A stretch of 64,000 nt of DNA from Pedobacter ginsengisoli (GTDB lineage: Bacteria; Bacteroidota; Bacteroidia; Sphingobacteriales; Sphingobacteriaceae): positions 4,709,555 through 4,773,554 of the forward strand of contig NZ_CP024091.1 in NCBI RefSeq assembly GCF_002736205.1. The letters are read 5' to 3'. The translations under genes were made by a program, and so were the position numbers. The notes under the pieces were generated by a model. It saw only the letters and a list, made by a program, of their open reading frames with translations. It was not told where the DNA came from and ran no database searches. Shown here in pieces: positions 23,891 to 31,444 of the stretch; within the stretch, counting starts at the first letter, position 1; each line of letters begins with the position of its first letter.

Positions 23891-25882
23891 CTAATTCTTC
23901 TTTTCTTTAGATTCTTTTTTGTATGAATCAGCAAGCTTCTTAGCTTTAGTAGTAATTTTTATTACTCCATCCTTACCTTCGTAGCCGTACAATGATGTTG
24001 CAGATTTATCTTTTAGTACTTCGATTGAGGAGATGTTATTTGGATCTAAGCTTTCAAGTTTGGATGCGTCTTGTTTTTTCCCATCGATAATGTATAATGG
24101 ATTGGTTTTACTACCGCCAATAGTAATGCTATTGTCCTTAATCTGTATGCCTTCTACTTTTCCATGGAGGGGAACTCGTTGAGGATTGGTTAATGAGAAG
24201 CTTATTGGGATGTTGTATTTCACTCTTACTTTTTGTCCACCCTGCGTTCCCGGAGTCCATTTTGGTGATTCTTCTATTACCCTAACAGCTTCTTCATCAA
24301 GTCCGGATCCTATACCTCTATCTACATTGATACCTGTGAGCTCACCATCAGTTTCAACAATAAAACTTAGAAACACTTTACCTTGTATATTTTTGTCTTG
24401 CGCTTCTTTTGGATATTTAACAGTTTTCTTTAGGTATTCATAGAACTTCTCCATGCCACCCGGAAAGGTAGGTTGTGTTTCTAATGATACAAAATCATAT
24501 ACTTTTGAGTCACCACTGTTTAGTGATGGTGATTTTCCTCCAAAGCCAACAACTACAATTTCATTCAATGCAACATAATCTTTTAATGCTGGAAGATTTT
24601 GATTTTTAAACGCTGCCGGAGTAGATGGCGCAGTATCATAGCTTAGTTTAAATTGAGTACTAATCGTATAATTACCATCTGGAACGTTTTGAAAATTAGA
24701 AAAAGTGGAAATGCATCTCTTTAATTCTTCATCGCATCCATAGCCCAAAGCAGTAACTGTGTTTAATTCTTCCAGGTTACCATCTTTAACCATAAATCTA
24801 ACCTGGCTATTGCCCTGTATATTTTTCTCCTGAGCTAATGGAGAATATCTTAGGCTTCTTTTAAGGTGGTTGTAGAAATTAGCCCAGACAGTATCTGCTT
24901 TGTTCTCCATCGTTTTACGGATAGCAGGAGGTTGTATCACCTTACTGGCCCCAGCTTTATTCGCATCTGTATGTATGGCATTTGTTACCACTTCTTTAAC
25001 AACTTTTAAAGGCTGTTCTAAAGGGATTGCCTCTGTCACTTTTTTAATCTCCTCATTATTTCTGATTGTTGCTGAAGACATAACAAGGGTAACTGCAAAC
25101 AGAGGAACAAACATTCCATATTTTAGTATTGCAGTTTTTCTGGATCTTTGTTTATGTAACATGTAAATTCTTTTTTTAATTAATGATTTATTAAAAAAAC
25201 TGTTTGTGAGTGCATTTGCAGGTACTCCAAATGCGCTGCTCAGTAGTAGTAATGCATACTCCTCTTTATCTCCCTGAAACGTTGCTGCTTCTTCATCAGC
25301 CAGATATTCGTGGATATGTTTAACAGTTGTTTTGTAAAAATAGATTACTGGATTAAACCAGGTAATTATCCCTACAATCTCAAAAAAGAGTATATCAAGT
25401 GTATGCCACTGCCTGATATGAAGTTCCTCGTGTTTTTGAATGGTTTGGACCTGAGGTAGATCTTGATCGACTATTTTTTTCTTAAAGAAGGAAAATGCTG
25501 ATCCGCTTTTCTTTCTTTTTATTAAGGCCTGTACAGAAATAAGTTGAAAAATGAATCGGCCAACGAAGAATAAAATTCCTGCAAGGTAAATAAACACAAG
25601 GGTATTGCCGAGATTAAATCCATGAGAATCATCTTTTACAACCGCCATTTGAGCAATGAGATCGTTCATTTGGACTACTCCCGTATATACCTGTTGAGTA
25701 GCAGGCTGTGTTGTAAACCATTCGAATCTTAAAAATGGTATTACCAAAGATAAAATTCCGGCTGAGACCAGATAGATTCTGTTCAATAAAAAATAAGTTT
25801 CCTTGTCTAACAACAACTTATAAAAGCCATAAAATACTACTAAGTAAATATTGACTTGAAGAATATAGTGTGCCCAGGTCAT
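23891..25882 (-). CDS. BlaR1-like M56 peptidase fused to TonB domains and a plug-like tail
   Basis: Protein of 663 residues. N-terminal membrane helices (about 5-20, 35-52, 88-110) lead to an M56 zinc peptidase domain with KHEELHIRQWHTLD (HExxH form) and a further helix near 265-285. Two TonB C-terminal-like domains follow (about 330-425 and 480-575; the second has YPKEAQDKNIQGKVFLSFIV). The last part is plug-like: PLYIIDGKKQDASKLESLDP, ISSIEVLKDKSATSLYG, then DGVIKITTK. LNEIVVVGFGGK lies between the TonB units. BlaR1 relatives sense a signal and trigger cleavage of BlaI repressors. It overlaps the BlaI gene by 4 bases. The ligand is unknown; beta-lactams are not implied. Confidence 0.88.
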   Translation of the reverse strand: MTWAHYILQVNIYLVVFYGFYKLLLDKETYFLLNRIYLVSAGILSLVIPFLRFEWFTTQPATQQVYTGVVQMNDLIAQMAVVKDDSHGFNLGNTLVFIYLAGILFFVGRFIFQLISVQALIKRKKSGSAFSFFKKKIVDQDLPQVQTIQKHEELHIRQWHTLDILFFEIVGIITWFNPVIYFYKTTVKHIHEYLADEEAATFQGDKEEYALLLLSSAFGVPANALTNSFFNKSLIKKRIYMLHKQRSRKTAILKYGMFVPLFAVTLVMSSATIRNNEEIKKVTEAIPLEQPLKVVKEVVTNAIHTDANKAGASKVIQPPAIRKTMENKADTVWANFYNHLKRSLRYSPLAQEKNIQGNSQVRFMVKDGNLEELNTVTALGYGCDEELKRCISTFSNFQNVPDGNYTISTQFKLSYDTAPSTPAAFKNQNLPALKDYVALNEIVVVGFGGKSPSLNSGDSKVYDFVSLETQPTFPGGMEKFYEYLKKTVKYPKEAQDKNIQGKVFLSFIVETDGELTGINVDRGIGSGLDEEAVRVIEESPKWTPGTQGGQKVRVKYNIPISFSLTNPQRVPLHGKVEGIQIKDNSITIGGSKTNPLYIIDGKKQDASKLESLDPNNISSIEVLKDKSATSLYGYEGKDGVIKITTKAKKLADSYKKESKEKKN

Positions 25883-26256
25883 CTTGGTCTGTTTTTAATT
25901 TTGTTAATCATTTTAAGAATTTCATCAACATCACTCAGGTCAAGCTTCTCTTCCTTCACAAAGAAGGAGAACATACTTTCCACTGAATTTTCAAAATAAT
26001 TGCCTAATAGCTTTTCTGTGGCATGACGCTTATACTCTTCCTTACTAATTAGCGGGTAATATTTATGAGCTTTGCCAAAGGCTTCGTGATCAATGAATCC
26101 TTTTACCTCAAGGATGCGGATGATTGTAGAAACAGTATTGTATGCAGGTTTTGGCTCTGGCAGGAAATCCATTACATCTTTAACGAACCCCTTCTCAATC
26201 TGCCATAAAATTTGCATTATCTGCTCTTCTGCTTTTGTTAAATCTTTAATTTCCAT
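25879..26256 (-). CDS. BlaI/MecI/CopY-family transcriptional repressor
   Basis: Protein of 125 residues. The winged helix (about 5-75) reads LTKAEEQIMQILWQIEKGFV, YNTVSTIIRILEVKGFIDHE and GKAHKYYPLISKEEYKRHA, the typical BlaI fold. The C-terminal helices (about 80-120) mediate dimerisation and carry the region cut in response to BlaR1. It is translationally coupled (ATGA) to the BlaR1-like gene downstream. Half-sites ACTAA/TTAGT cluster upstream of its start and are its probable autoregulatory operator. The family is certain; the target set is inferred. Confidence 0.94.
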   Translation of the reverse strand: MEIKDLTKAEEQIMQILWQIEKGFVKDVMDFLPEPKPAYNTVSTIIRILEVKGFIDHEAFGKAHKYYPLISKEEYKRHATEKLLGNYFENSVESMFSFFVKEEKLDLSDVDEILKMINKIKNRPR

Positions 26257-26262
26257 GAATTA

Positions 26263-26361
26263 TTAGTTTAGTATTTAGTTGGATTTTTAACTACACTTAT
26301 ACTGCGCAATATTTGTATAACTAAAAACTTAGTATAAACTTAAAACTAATTATTTAGTTTT
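26263..26361. promoter_or_regulatory. Operator region with ACTAA/TTAGT dyads between blaI and the M28 peptidase gene
   Basis: Two perfect dyads share the form ACTAA-N4-TTAGT: 26320-26333, and 26342-26361 where the arms extend to AAAACTAA and TTAGTTTT. Next to the BlaI start are three direct TTAGT copies (26263, 26268 and 26275). BlaI repressors bind short dyads in their own promoter region. The second dyad lies 21 bases before the rightward -7 element, so both divergent units could be repressed together. The repeats are seen; the binding is inferred. Confidence 0.6.
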
Positions 26362-26381
26362 CAAAATATTTATTGAAGATT

Positions 26382-26389
26382 TATTTTTG
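26382..26389 (+). promoter_or_regulatory. Promoter -7 element TATTTTTG of the M28 peptidase gene
   Basis: TATTTTTG matches TAnnTTTG. Its TTG is the first codon of the longest possible reading frame, which shows that frame is too long; the true start is the ATG at 26426, which leaves a leader of about 30 bases. Confidence 0.55.
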
Positions 26390-26425
26390 AATCGTATCTT
26401 CCTCAGGATATTTATCCCTTATGTT

Positions 26426-27784
26426 ATGATAATAAATAGATTACTCTTTGTTGTATTAGTTCTTCTTTTTGATTTAAGTGTTGTAAATGCTCAACAGGTG
26501 ATTATTAGGGATCCGGTTATAAGTAAAATGGTTGGTGATGTGTCTGCAGCTAATTTGGAAAACCTAGTAAGGAAATTAGTATCCTTTAATACCAGGCATA
26601 CCTTAAGTGATACTTTGAGTAAAAAAACAGGGATAGGGGCAGCAAGAACCTGGATAAAATCGGAATTTGAAAGATATGGTGAAATGGGTGGAGGCCATTT
26701 ACAGGTTTCTTACGATGCATTTACCCAGAAAGCAGATGGGAAGAGAATTATTAACCCTTCGGTGCTCAAAAATGTGATTGCGGTGTTGCCTGGTACAGAT
26801 CCAAGTGATAAAAGGATTTTATTGGTATGTGGCCATTATGATTCAAGAGTTACTGATGTAATGAATGTTAAAGACTTTGCACCGGGTGCCAATGATGATG
26901 CTTCGGGCGTGGCAGGTGTGTTGGAAATGGCAAGGGTAATGAGTAAAAGCCGATTTAACAGCACTATAATGTTTGTAGCAATGGTGGGTGAAGAACAGGG
27001 GTTGTATGGCGCTGCAAACCTGGCGAAAAGAGCAAAAGAAGAAGGATGGGATATTCATTTGGTAATGAATAATGATATGATCGGTAATTCTTATGGAATG
27101 GAAACTGATATTAAGAACAATACCATGGTGCGGGTGTTTAGTGAGGGTGTACCCTCTGTCGAAACAAAAGAAGAGGCAACCTTGCGCCAATCTATCGGGG
27201 CTGAAAATGACGGAATGGCCAGACAGGCCTCCAGATATATTAAAGAGGTTGGGGAACGCTATGTAGACAACCTTACTGTGAAATTGGTTTATAGAAGAGA
27301 TAGGTTTTTAAGAGGAGGTGATCATACACCATTTTCTTTGCAGGGATTTACTGCAGTACGTATAACCGAAATGAATGAGGATTTTAACAGACAACACCAA
27401 GATGTTAGAACTGAAAATGGGTTTAAATATGGCGATTTGCCGGAATATGTAGATTATGGTTATCTGCAGAGAATAACCAGAATGAATTTGTCCGTGCTTT
27501 CGAACCTTGCTTTGTCTCCCAGAGAGCCAGAAAACGTAATTATGTTAACTTCGGCACTTACTAATAAAACGACCCTGAAATGGGGTGCCCCAAAAGGAAA
27601 ACTTCCGTCAGGATATTATGTATTGATACGTGAAACTACTTCACCAGTCTGGGAAAAGAAGATTTTTGTAAATGATACTTCTGCGATTATTCCTTATTCA
27701 AAAGACAATTATTTTTTTGGAGTACAATCTACAGATACAGATGGACATGAAAGCCTTATTATTGTACCGAAGCCGGGCAGATAA
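26426..27784 (+). CDS. Secreted M28 family zinc aminopeptidase
   Basis: Protein of 452 residues, starting MIINRLLFVVLVLLFDLS with a signal peptide ending near VNAQQ. The zinc and catalytic residues are visible: CGHYDSR, GANDDASGVAG, MVGEEQGLYGA, NNDMIGNS and GGDHTPFSLQGF. The last 85 residues (after LSPREPENV) resemble a fibronectin type III-like module. It probably removes N-terminal residues from peptides in the periplasm or outside. It faces the BlaI/BlaR1-like pair across shared operator-like dyads, so it may belong to the same regulon. Confidence 0.92.
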   Translation: MIINRLLFVVLVLLFDLSVVNAQQVIIRDPVISKMVGDVSAANLENLVRKLVSFNTRHTLSDTLSKKTGIGAARTWIKSEFERYGEMGGGHLQVSYDAFTQKADGKRIINPSVLKNVIAVLPGTDPSDKRILLVCGHYDSRVTDVMNVKDFAPGANDDASGVAGVLEMARVMSKSRFNSTIMFVAMVGEEQGLYGAANLAKRAKEEGWDIHLVMNNDMIGNSYGMETDIKNNTMVRVFSEGVPSVETKEEATLRQSIGAENDGMARQASRYIKEVGERYVDNLTVKLVYRRDRFLRGGDHTPFSLQGFTAVRITEMNEDFNRQHQDVRTENGFKYGDLPEYVDYGYLQRITRMNLSVLSNLALSPREPENVIMLTSALTNKTTLKWGAPKGKLPSGYYVLIRETTSPVWEKKIFVNDTSAIIPYSKDNYFFGVQSTDTDGHESLIIVPKPGR

Positions 27785-27789
27785 AGAAA

Positions 27790-27810
27790 ATGGCGGACCT
27801 AAACCGCCAT
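27790..27810 (+). terminator. Hairpin after the M28 peptidase gene
   Basis: ATGGCGG (27790-27796) pairs perfectly with CCGCCAT (27804-27810) around a seven-base loop, five bases past the stop codon. A T-run follows only at 27839-27845, so it is a hairpin with a weak claim to rho-independence. Confidence 0.55.
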
Positions 27811-27845
27811 CTCTTACTATTAACTAAAACTAAACTTATTTTTTT

Positions 27846-27872
27846 GGTGCATTAAACCTGATTTAATGCACC
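27846..27872 (-). terminator. Perfect 11-bp hairpin after the small membrane protein gene
   Basis: GGTGCATTAAA (27846-27856) pairs with TTTAATGCACC (27862-27872) around CCTGA. It lies 19 bases past the stop of the minus-strand small gene. On the minus strand it is followed by A, not T, so it may protect the transcript end or mark the boundary with the convergent gene. Confidence 0.45.
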
Positions 27873-27891
27873 TATATATAGAGCCAATCTC

Positions 27892-28068
27892 TTATTTAGA
27901 GAAAGGGTTGCTTATTTTTACCAATTCACTTTTGGTGCTTGATGAAGATTTTAAAGCAACGTCTTCATTATGGCTATTTGAGATACTGGTTGCAAATGTT
28001 AAAATCATCATGATGAAAACAGGAACCAGTAAAAGTAAAAATGGCGATACGTTTGCTAACTTTTTCAT
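27892..28068 (-). CDS. Small single-span membrane protein, unknown function
   Basis: Protein of 58 residues starting MKKLANVSPF at the ATG at 28068; the frame also extends eight codons upstream. One strong membrane helix (about 9-30; LLLLVPVFIMMILTFA) is followed by a polar tail rich in Ser and Lys. The basic N-terminus suggests an N-in orientation or a signal anchor. An overlapping plus-strand frame lacks these features. I do not recognise the family. It is isolated between two plus-strand genes and followed by a perfect hairpin. Confidence 0.5.
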   Translation of the reverse strand: MKKLANVSPFLLLLVPVFIMMILTFATSISNSHNEDVALKSSSSTKSELVKISNPFSK

Positions 28069-28298
28069 AATCGTTTTGTTTTGATGAAACAAATAGAATA
28101 AATAAAAAAAACCTGCTAAAATCTTTTAGACCAAGAGTATATTATCCTAGATAAACGGTTAAATTGAATAGTTTTGTGATTAAGCGTATTATTTTGCGAT
28201 TTGGTAGAAAAAAAAAGCCAGTTCGTCGAAAGTGGAGTGCTTAAACAAGCATATTAATTTATTTTGGACCTATAAAATTTTGTTTAGTTATCGTATAA

Positions 28299-29330
28299 AT
28301 GAAAAGTAGAAATTCAATTGTAATACATCTTCTCTTTTGGCTCTTTATTGTATTGCTTGTAACTGCAATTGTTATTTACAGTAAAGAACGAGTATCTTTC
28401 TATGATCTTGCGGTAAACTTTGGTTATTCTGGATTAATCAATATCTCCATCTTTTATATCAACTACACGCTACTAATTCCTTTATTAATTAAAGAGAACA
28501 AGAAGTACGGACTTTACATCATCTCTATCATTTTATTAATGATAATGATGAGTTTGATCAAAACTGTTATAGCCAGTTTGCATGTAGAAACTATTTTACG
28601 GCATCTTAGCAGTAGTGGTACTGTAGAATACTTACCTATTTCTACTTATGCAATTAGCGCGCTGTTTATATCAGGCTTTTTTATTGTAGTGAGTTCACTG
28701 CTTAAACTGGCCATTGACTGGTTTGGAAATGAACGTACTCAACGTAATCTGGAAAGTGAAAAGAAGGAGATGGAATTGCAGTTTTTAAAGTCGCAACTTA
28801 ATCCTCACTTTCTGTTTAATTCGTTAAATAACATTTATTCTCTGGCGTATCAGAAATCTGATAAAACAGCTGATGCGATATTAAAGCTTTCAGAAATTAT
28901 GCGTTATATGATTTATGAAAGTAATGACAGCTGGGTTTCTTTAAGTAAGGAAATTGAATATGTACAAAGTTTTATAGAATTACAAAAGTTAAGATTTAAA
29001 GATGGCGCGGCTGTTGAATTTACCATGAATGGCGAAATAGATAATCAGCAGATTGTACCCCTGATATTAATATCCTTTGTTGAAAATGCTTTTAAGCATG
29101 GGGTGGCTAATGATCCTAAAAATCCAATTAAGATCAACATTATTGCTAATCAAAAGATATTGCACTTTAGTATAACCAATAAAAAGAATAAATATAATAA
29201 GGATGAGATGGGTGGTGTAGGCTTAAATAATGTTGAACGAAGGCTACAATTACTTTATCCGGATAGGTATAAATTAAATATCGTAAATTCGGCTACCCAT
29301 TACACCAGTGAGTTAATGCTTGATATATGA
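28299..29330 (+). CDS. LytS/YehU-type sensor histidine kinase
   Basis: Protein of 343 residues. Four membrane helices (about 8-27, 40-62, 70-92, 115-138) are followed by a short coiled coil and the His_kinase motif LKSQLNPHFLFNSLNNIYSL (His 170), then a minimal ATPase domain with FVENAFKHG and GVGLNNVERRL. These kinases have no large sensor domain and signal to LytTR regulators. The gene overlaps the regulator by 4 bases (ATGA). The preceding 230-base gap holds no clear TAnnTTTG element. Confidence 0.93.
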   Translation: MKSRNSIVIHLLFWLFIVLLVTAIVIYSKERVSFYDLAVNFGYSGLINISIFYINYTLLIPLLIKENKKYGLYIISIILLMIMMSLIKTVIASLHVETILRHLSSSGTVEYLPISTYAISALFISGFFIVVSSLLKLAIDWFGNERTQRNLESEKKEMELQFLKSQLNPHFLFNSLNNIYSLAYQKSDKTADAILKLSEIMRYMIYESNDSWVSLSKEIEYVQSFIELQKLRFKDGAAVEFTMNGEIDNQQIVPLILISFVENAFKHGVANDPKNPIKINIIANQKILHFSITNKKNKYNKDEMGGVGLNNVERRLQLLYPDRYKLNIVNSATHYTSELMLDI

Positions 29331-30073
29331 TAAAGTTAAAATGTATTGCGGTTGATGATGAACCACTAGCACTTGATATTATTGAGGACTATGTTTCTAA
29401 AGTTCCGTTTCTTGAATTAGTTCAACGCACGGAAAATGCTATAGAGGCTTTACAGCTTGTACAGGCGGGAGGCATTGACTTGGTGTTTTTGGATATTCAG
29501 ATGCCAGAGCTTACAGGCATACAGTTTCTAAAAATTGCAAATGGAAAGGCTGACTATATATTAACTACCGCTTATTCTCAATATGCATTAGAAAGCTATG
29601 ACCTTAACGTATCAGACTATTTATTAAAACCTATTGCATTTGACCGTTTTTATAAGGCTGTTGAGAAAGTGCATAATCGGGTAAAAATGACAGAACCGGT
29701 TCCTGCTCCTCAGCCCTTAGTGGCTCCGGTACCCTCGTCGGTTGCTGTGCCTATTCAGGATTTTATTTTTGTGAAGACAGAGCATAAAATCCAGAAAATT
29801 GAGCTTGATGATATTCTTTATATAGAAGGGCTAAAGGATTATATATCTATCTACACTAAAGCTGAGCGTATTATTACCTTACAGAATATGAAAAAGATGG
29901 AGGAGACATTACCAAAAGGTCAGTTCATCAGGGTTCATAAATCTTATATTATTTCGCTTGATAAAATAGAGAGTATAGAGCGTAGCCGAATTTCTATTTG
30001 CGGGAAGATTATTCCAATTGGAGATACTTATCGCGACGAGTTTTTTAAACACATCGATAATAAGAACATATAA
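29327..30073 (+). CDS. LytTR-family response regulator
   Basis: Protein of 248 residues. The receiver domain (1-120) has VDDE near 9-12, phosphoacceptor Asp 56 (VFLDIQMPELTG) and Lys in LLKPIAF. A Pro-rich linker (about 125-145) joins it to a LytTR DNA-binding domain (about 148-245; FVKTEHKIQKIELDDILYIE, RVHKSYIISLDKIESI). It is coupled to the LytS-like kinase. The target genes are unknown. Confidence 0.95.
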   Translation: MIKLKCIAVDDEPLALDIIEDYVSKVPFLELVQRTENAIEALQLVQAGGIDLVFLDIQMPELTGIQFLKIANGKADYILTTAYSQYALESYDLNVSDYLLKPIAFDRFYKAVEKVHNRVKMTEPVPAPQPLVAPVPSSVAVPIQDFIFVKTEHKIQKIELDDILYIEGLKDYISIYTKAERIITLQNMKKMEETLPKGQFIRVHKSYIISLDKIESIERSRISICGKIIPIGDTYRDEFFKHIDNKNI

Positions 30074-30082
30074 TAGCTTTAT

Positions 30083-30829
30083 TTATGCTTGGATAACTTG
30101 ATTCAGTTTAGTTCTTATTGCGTTTTCGGCTTCAAGAGTAACTATTTCAGGGTTTCTTCTATCTGGTTCTATTGGATTTAAAACGGTCCATCTCAGGCGT
30201 TCTCCGAAACTTAAAGGAAAGCTGCCATACTGAACAAGTTTCCATGAATTTTCTATTGCAACAGGGACTATTAGGGCATTGGGTACAACTTTTAATAGCG
30301 TAGCAATTCCGCCTACCTGGAAGCTTTTTAGCTTGCCATCCTTTGCTCGCGTACCTTCAGGAAAGATCATAGTAGACCAGGTATTTTCTTTCATTCTACG
30401 GCCTAATTTTATGATTTCTGAAATTGCTTGCTTGCTATCTTTGCGATCTATGTTTGCTCCACCCCCATATTTAAGGTTAAAAGATATGGAGGGAATACCT
30501 TTAGTGAGTTCAATTTTAGAAATGAATTTGACATGGTACCTTCTTAAAAACCATATTAAAGCAGGAATATCGTACATGCTTTGGTGGTTTGCAACAAAGA
30601 TGATTGGTCTGTTTAAAGGAAGATCATGATCATTCCTGAATGTTATTGATGAGCCTAAGAATAAATCGCAGTAAGTAAGGAAGAAATTAAGTATATCTAC
30701 TGAAGTTTTATGGGCTTTGTATCCAAACAAACGATAAGAAACCCATTGAATAGGTTGAAATATAATCAGTGTTAAAAAGAAAAACAGATAAAAGATAGGG
30801 CTAAAAATATAGCCAAAAAATTTATTCAT
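30083..30829 (-). CDS. plsC: 1-acyl-sn-glycerol-3-phosphate acyltransferase
   Basis: Membrane-associated enzyme of 248 residues. An N-terminal hydrophobic region (about 5-33) precedes the catalytic NHQSMYD box (His 82, Asp 87), GGANIDRKDS (about 120), and the substrate-binding FPEGTRAKDG (about 160). PlsC adds the second acyl chain to lysophosphatidate in phospholipid synthesis. It converges on the LytTR gene and is followed on the minus strand by no cistron. The family assignment is firm; acylation of another lysophospholipid or ornithine lipid cannot be excluded. Confidence 0.9.
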   Translation of the reverse strand: MNKFFGYIFSPIFYLFFFLTLIIFQPIQWVSYRLFGYKAHKTSVDILNFFLTYCDLFLGSSITFRNDHDLPLNRPIIFVANHQSMYDIPALIWFLRRYHVKFISKIELTKGIPSISFNLKYGGGANIDRKDSKQAISEIIKLGRRMKENTWSTMIFPEGTRAKDGKLKSFQVGGIATLLKVVPNALIVPVAIENSWKLVQYGSFPLSFGERLRWTVLNPIEPDRRNPEIVTLEAENAIRTKLNQVIQA

Positions 30830-30869
30830 AGTTTATACGGTAAAGCTGAACAAAATTACTGTATTTTGA

Positions 30870-31424
30870 TTACAAATGACCTTCCTGCAATAGAATTTTA
30901 GTTTTCAAGATCGCGGCCACACTCATACTGTCAGTAATTTCCCCATTAATAACCATATTATAGACATCAATAAATGGAAGTTTTTTAACTACAAGCTGCT
31001 CGGTTTCTTCGGGTGATGAAACTCCAGGGGTTAGGTCTTTTGCAACATATATTATTGCAAGTTCATCACTTACGGAGTTTGATAAATGCATCCTTTGGAT
31101 TTCAATCCATTCGGTGGCCATAAGCCCCGTCTCTTCAGCAAGTTCACGCTTTGCCGAATCTAAAGGATCCCCCAAAAGAGCCCCTCCTCCTTCGGGAATT
31201 TCCCAGCTGTAAGCTTTTATGGGGAATCTGTACTGTCCAACCAGCCAAGTGTTTAAATTTTCATCAAGTGGCAAAATGCCTATCGCGATATTTTTGAAAT
31301 GTACTTCGCCATAAATGCCTTTGCCACCTGAGGGATTGATAACCTGATGTTCTGTTAAGCCAATCCAGTTATTCTCGTATATTTTATTGCTCTCTATGGT
31401 TTTCCATGGGTTTGCATTTTCCAT
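30870..31424 (-). CDS. NUDIX hydrolase, ADP-ribose pyrophosphatase-like
   Basis: Protein of 184 residues beginning MENANPWKTIESNKI; the longer frame starts with TTG five codons earlier. The Nudix helix reads DPLDSAKRELAEETGL, with the metal-binding REL-EE intact, but the upstream part GGGALLG has Gly where the consensus Gx5Ex7REUxEExGU has Glu. The domain around it (WLVGQYRFPIKAYSWEIPEG) is typical of ADP-ribose or sugar-nucleotide pyrophosphatases. It lies 20 bases after the upstream receptor gene on the minus strand. The substrate is inferred only at family level. Confidence 0.87.
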   Translation of the reverse strand: MENANPWKTIESNKIYENNWIGLTEHQVINPSGGKGIYGEVHFKNIAIGILPLDENLNTWLVGQYRFPIKAYSWEIPEGGGALLGDPLDSAKRELAEETGLMATEWIEIQRMHLSNSVSDELAIIYVAKDLTPGVSSPEETEQLVVKKLPFIDVYNMVINGEITDSMSVAAILKTKILLQEGHL

Positions 31425-31444
31425 GGATGCAATATACAAATTAA

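Noticed and set aside
26263..26361. Staphylococcal-type BlaI/MecI operator (TACA/TGTA dyads)
   Set aside because: The dyads here are ACTAA/TTAGT; I do not claim equivalence, and no beta-lactamase gene is nearby.
27866..28084. Plus-strand frame of 72 residues antisense to the small membrane protein
   Set aside because: Starts inside a hairpin, has no coherent topology; the minus-strand frame with a basic N-terminus and a membrane helix is more credible.
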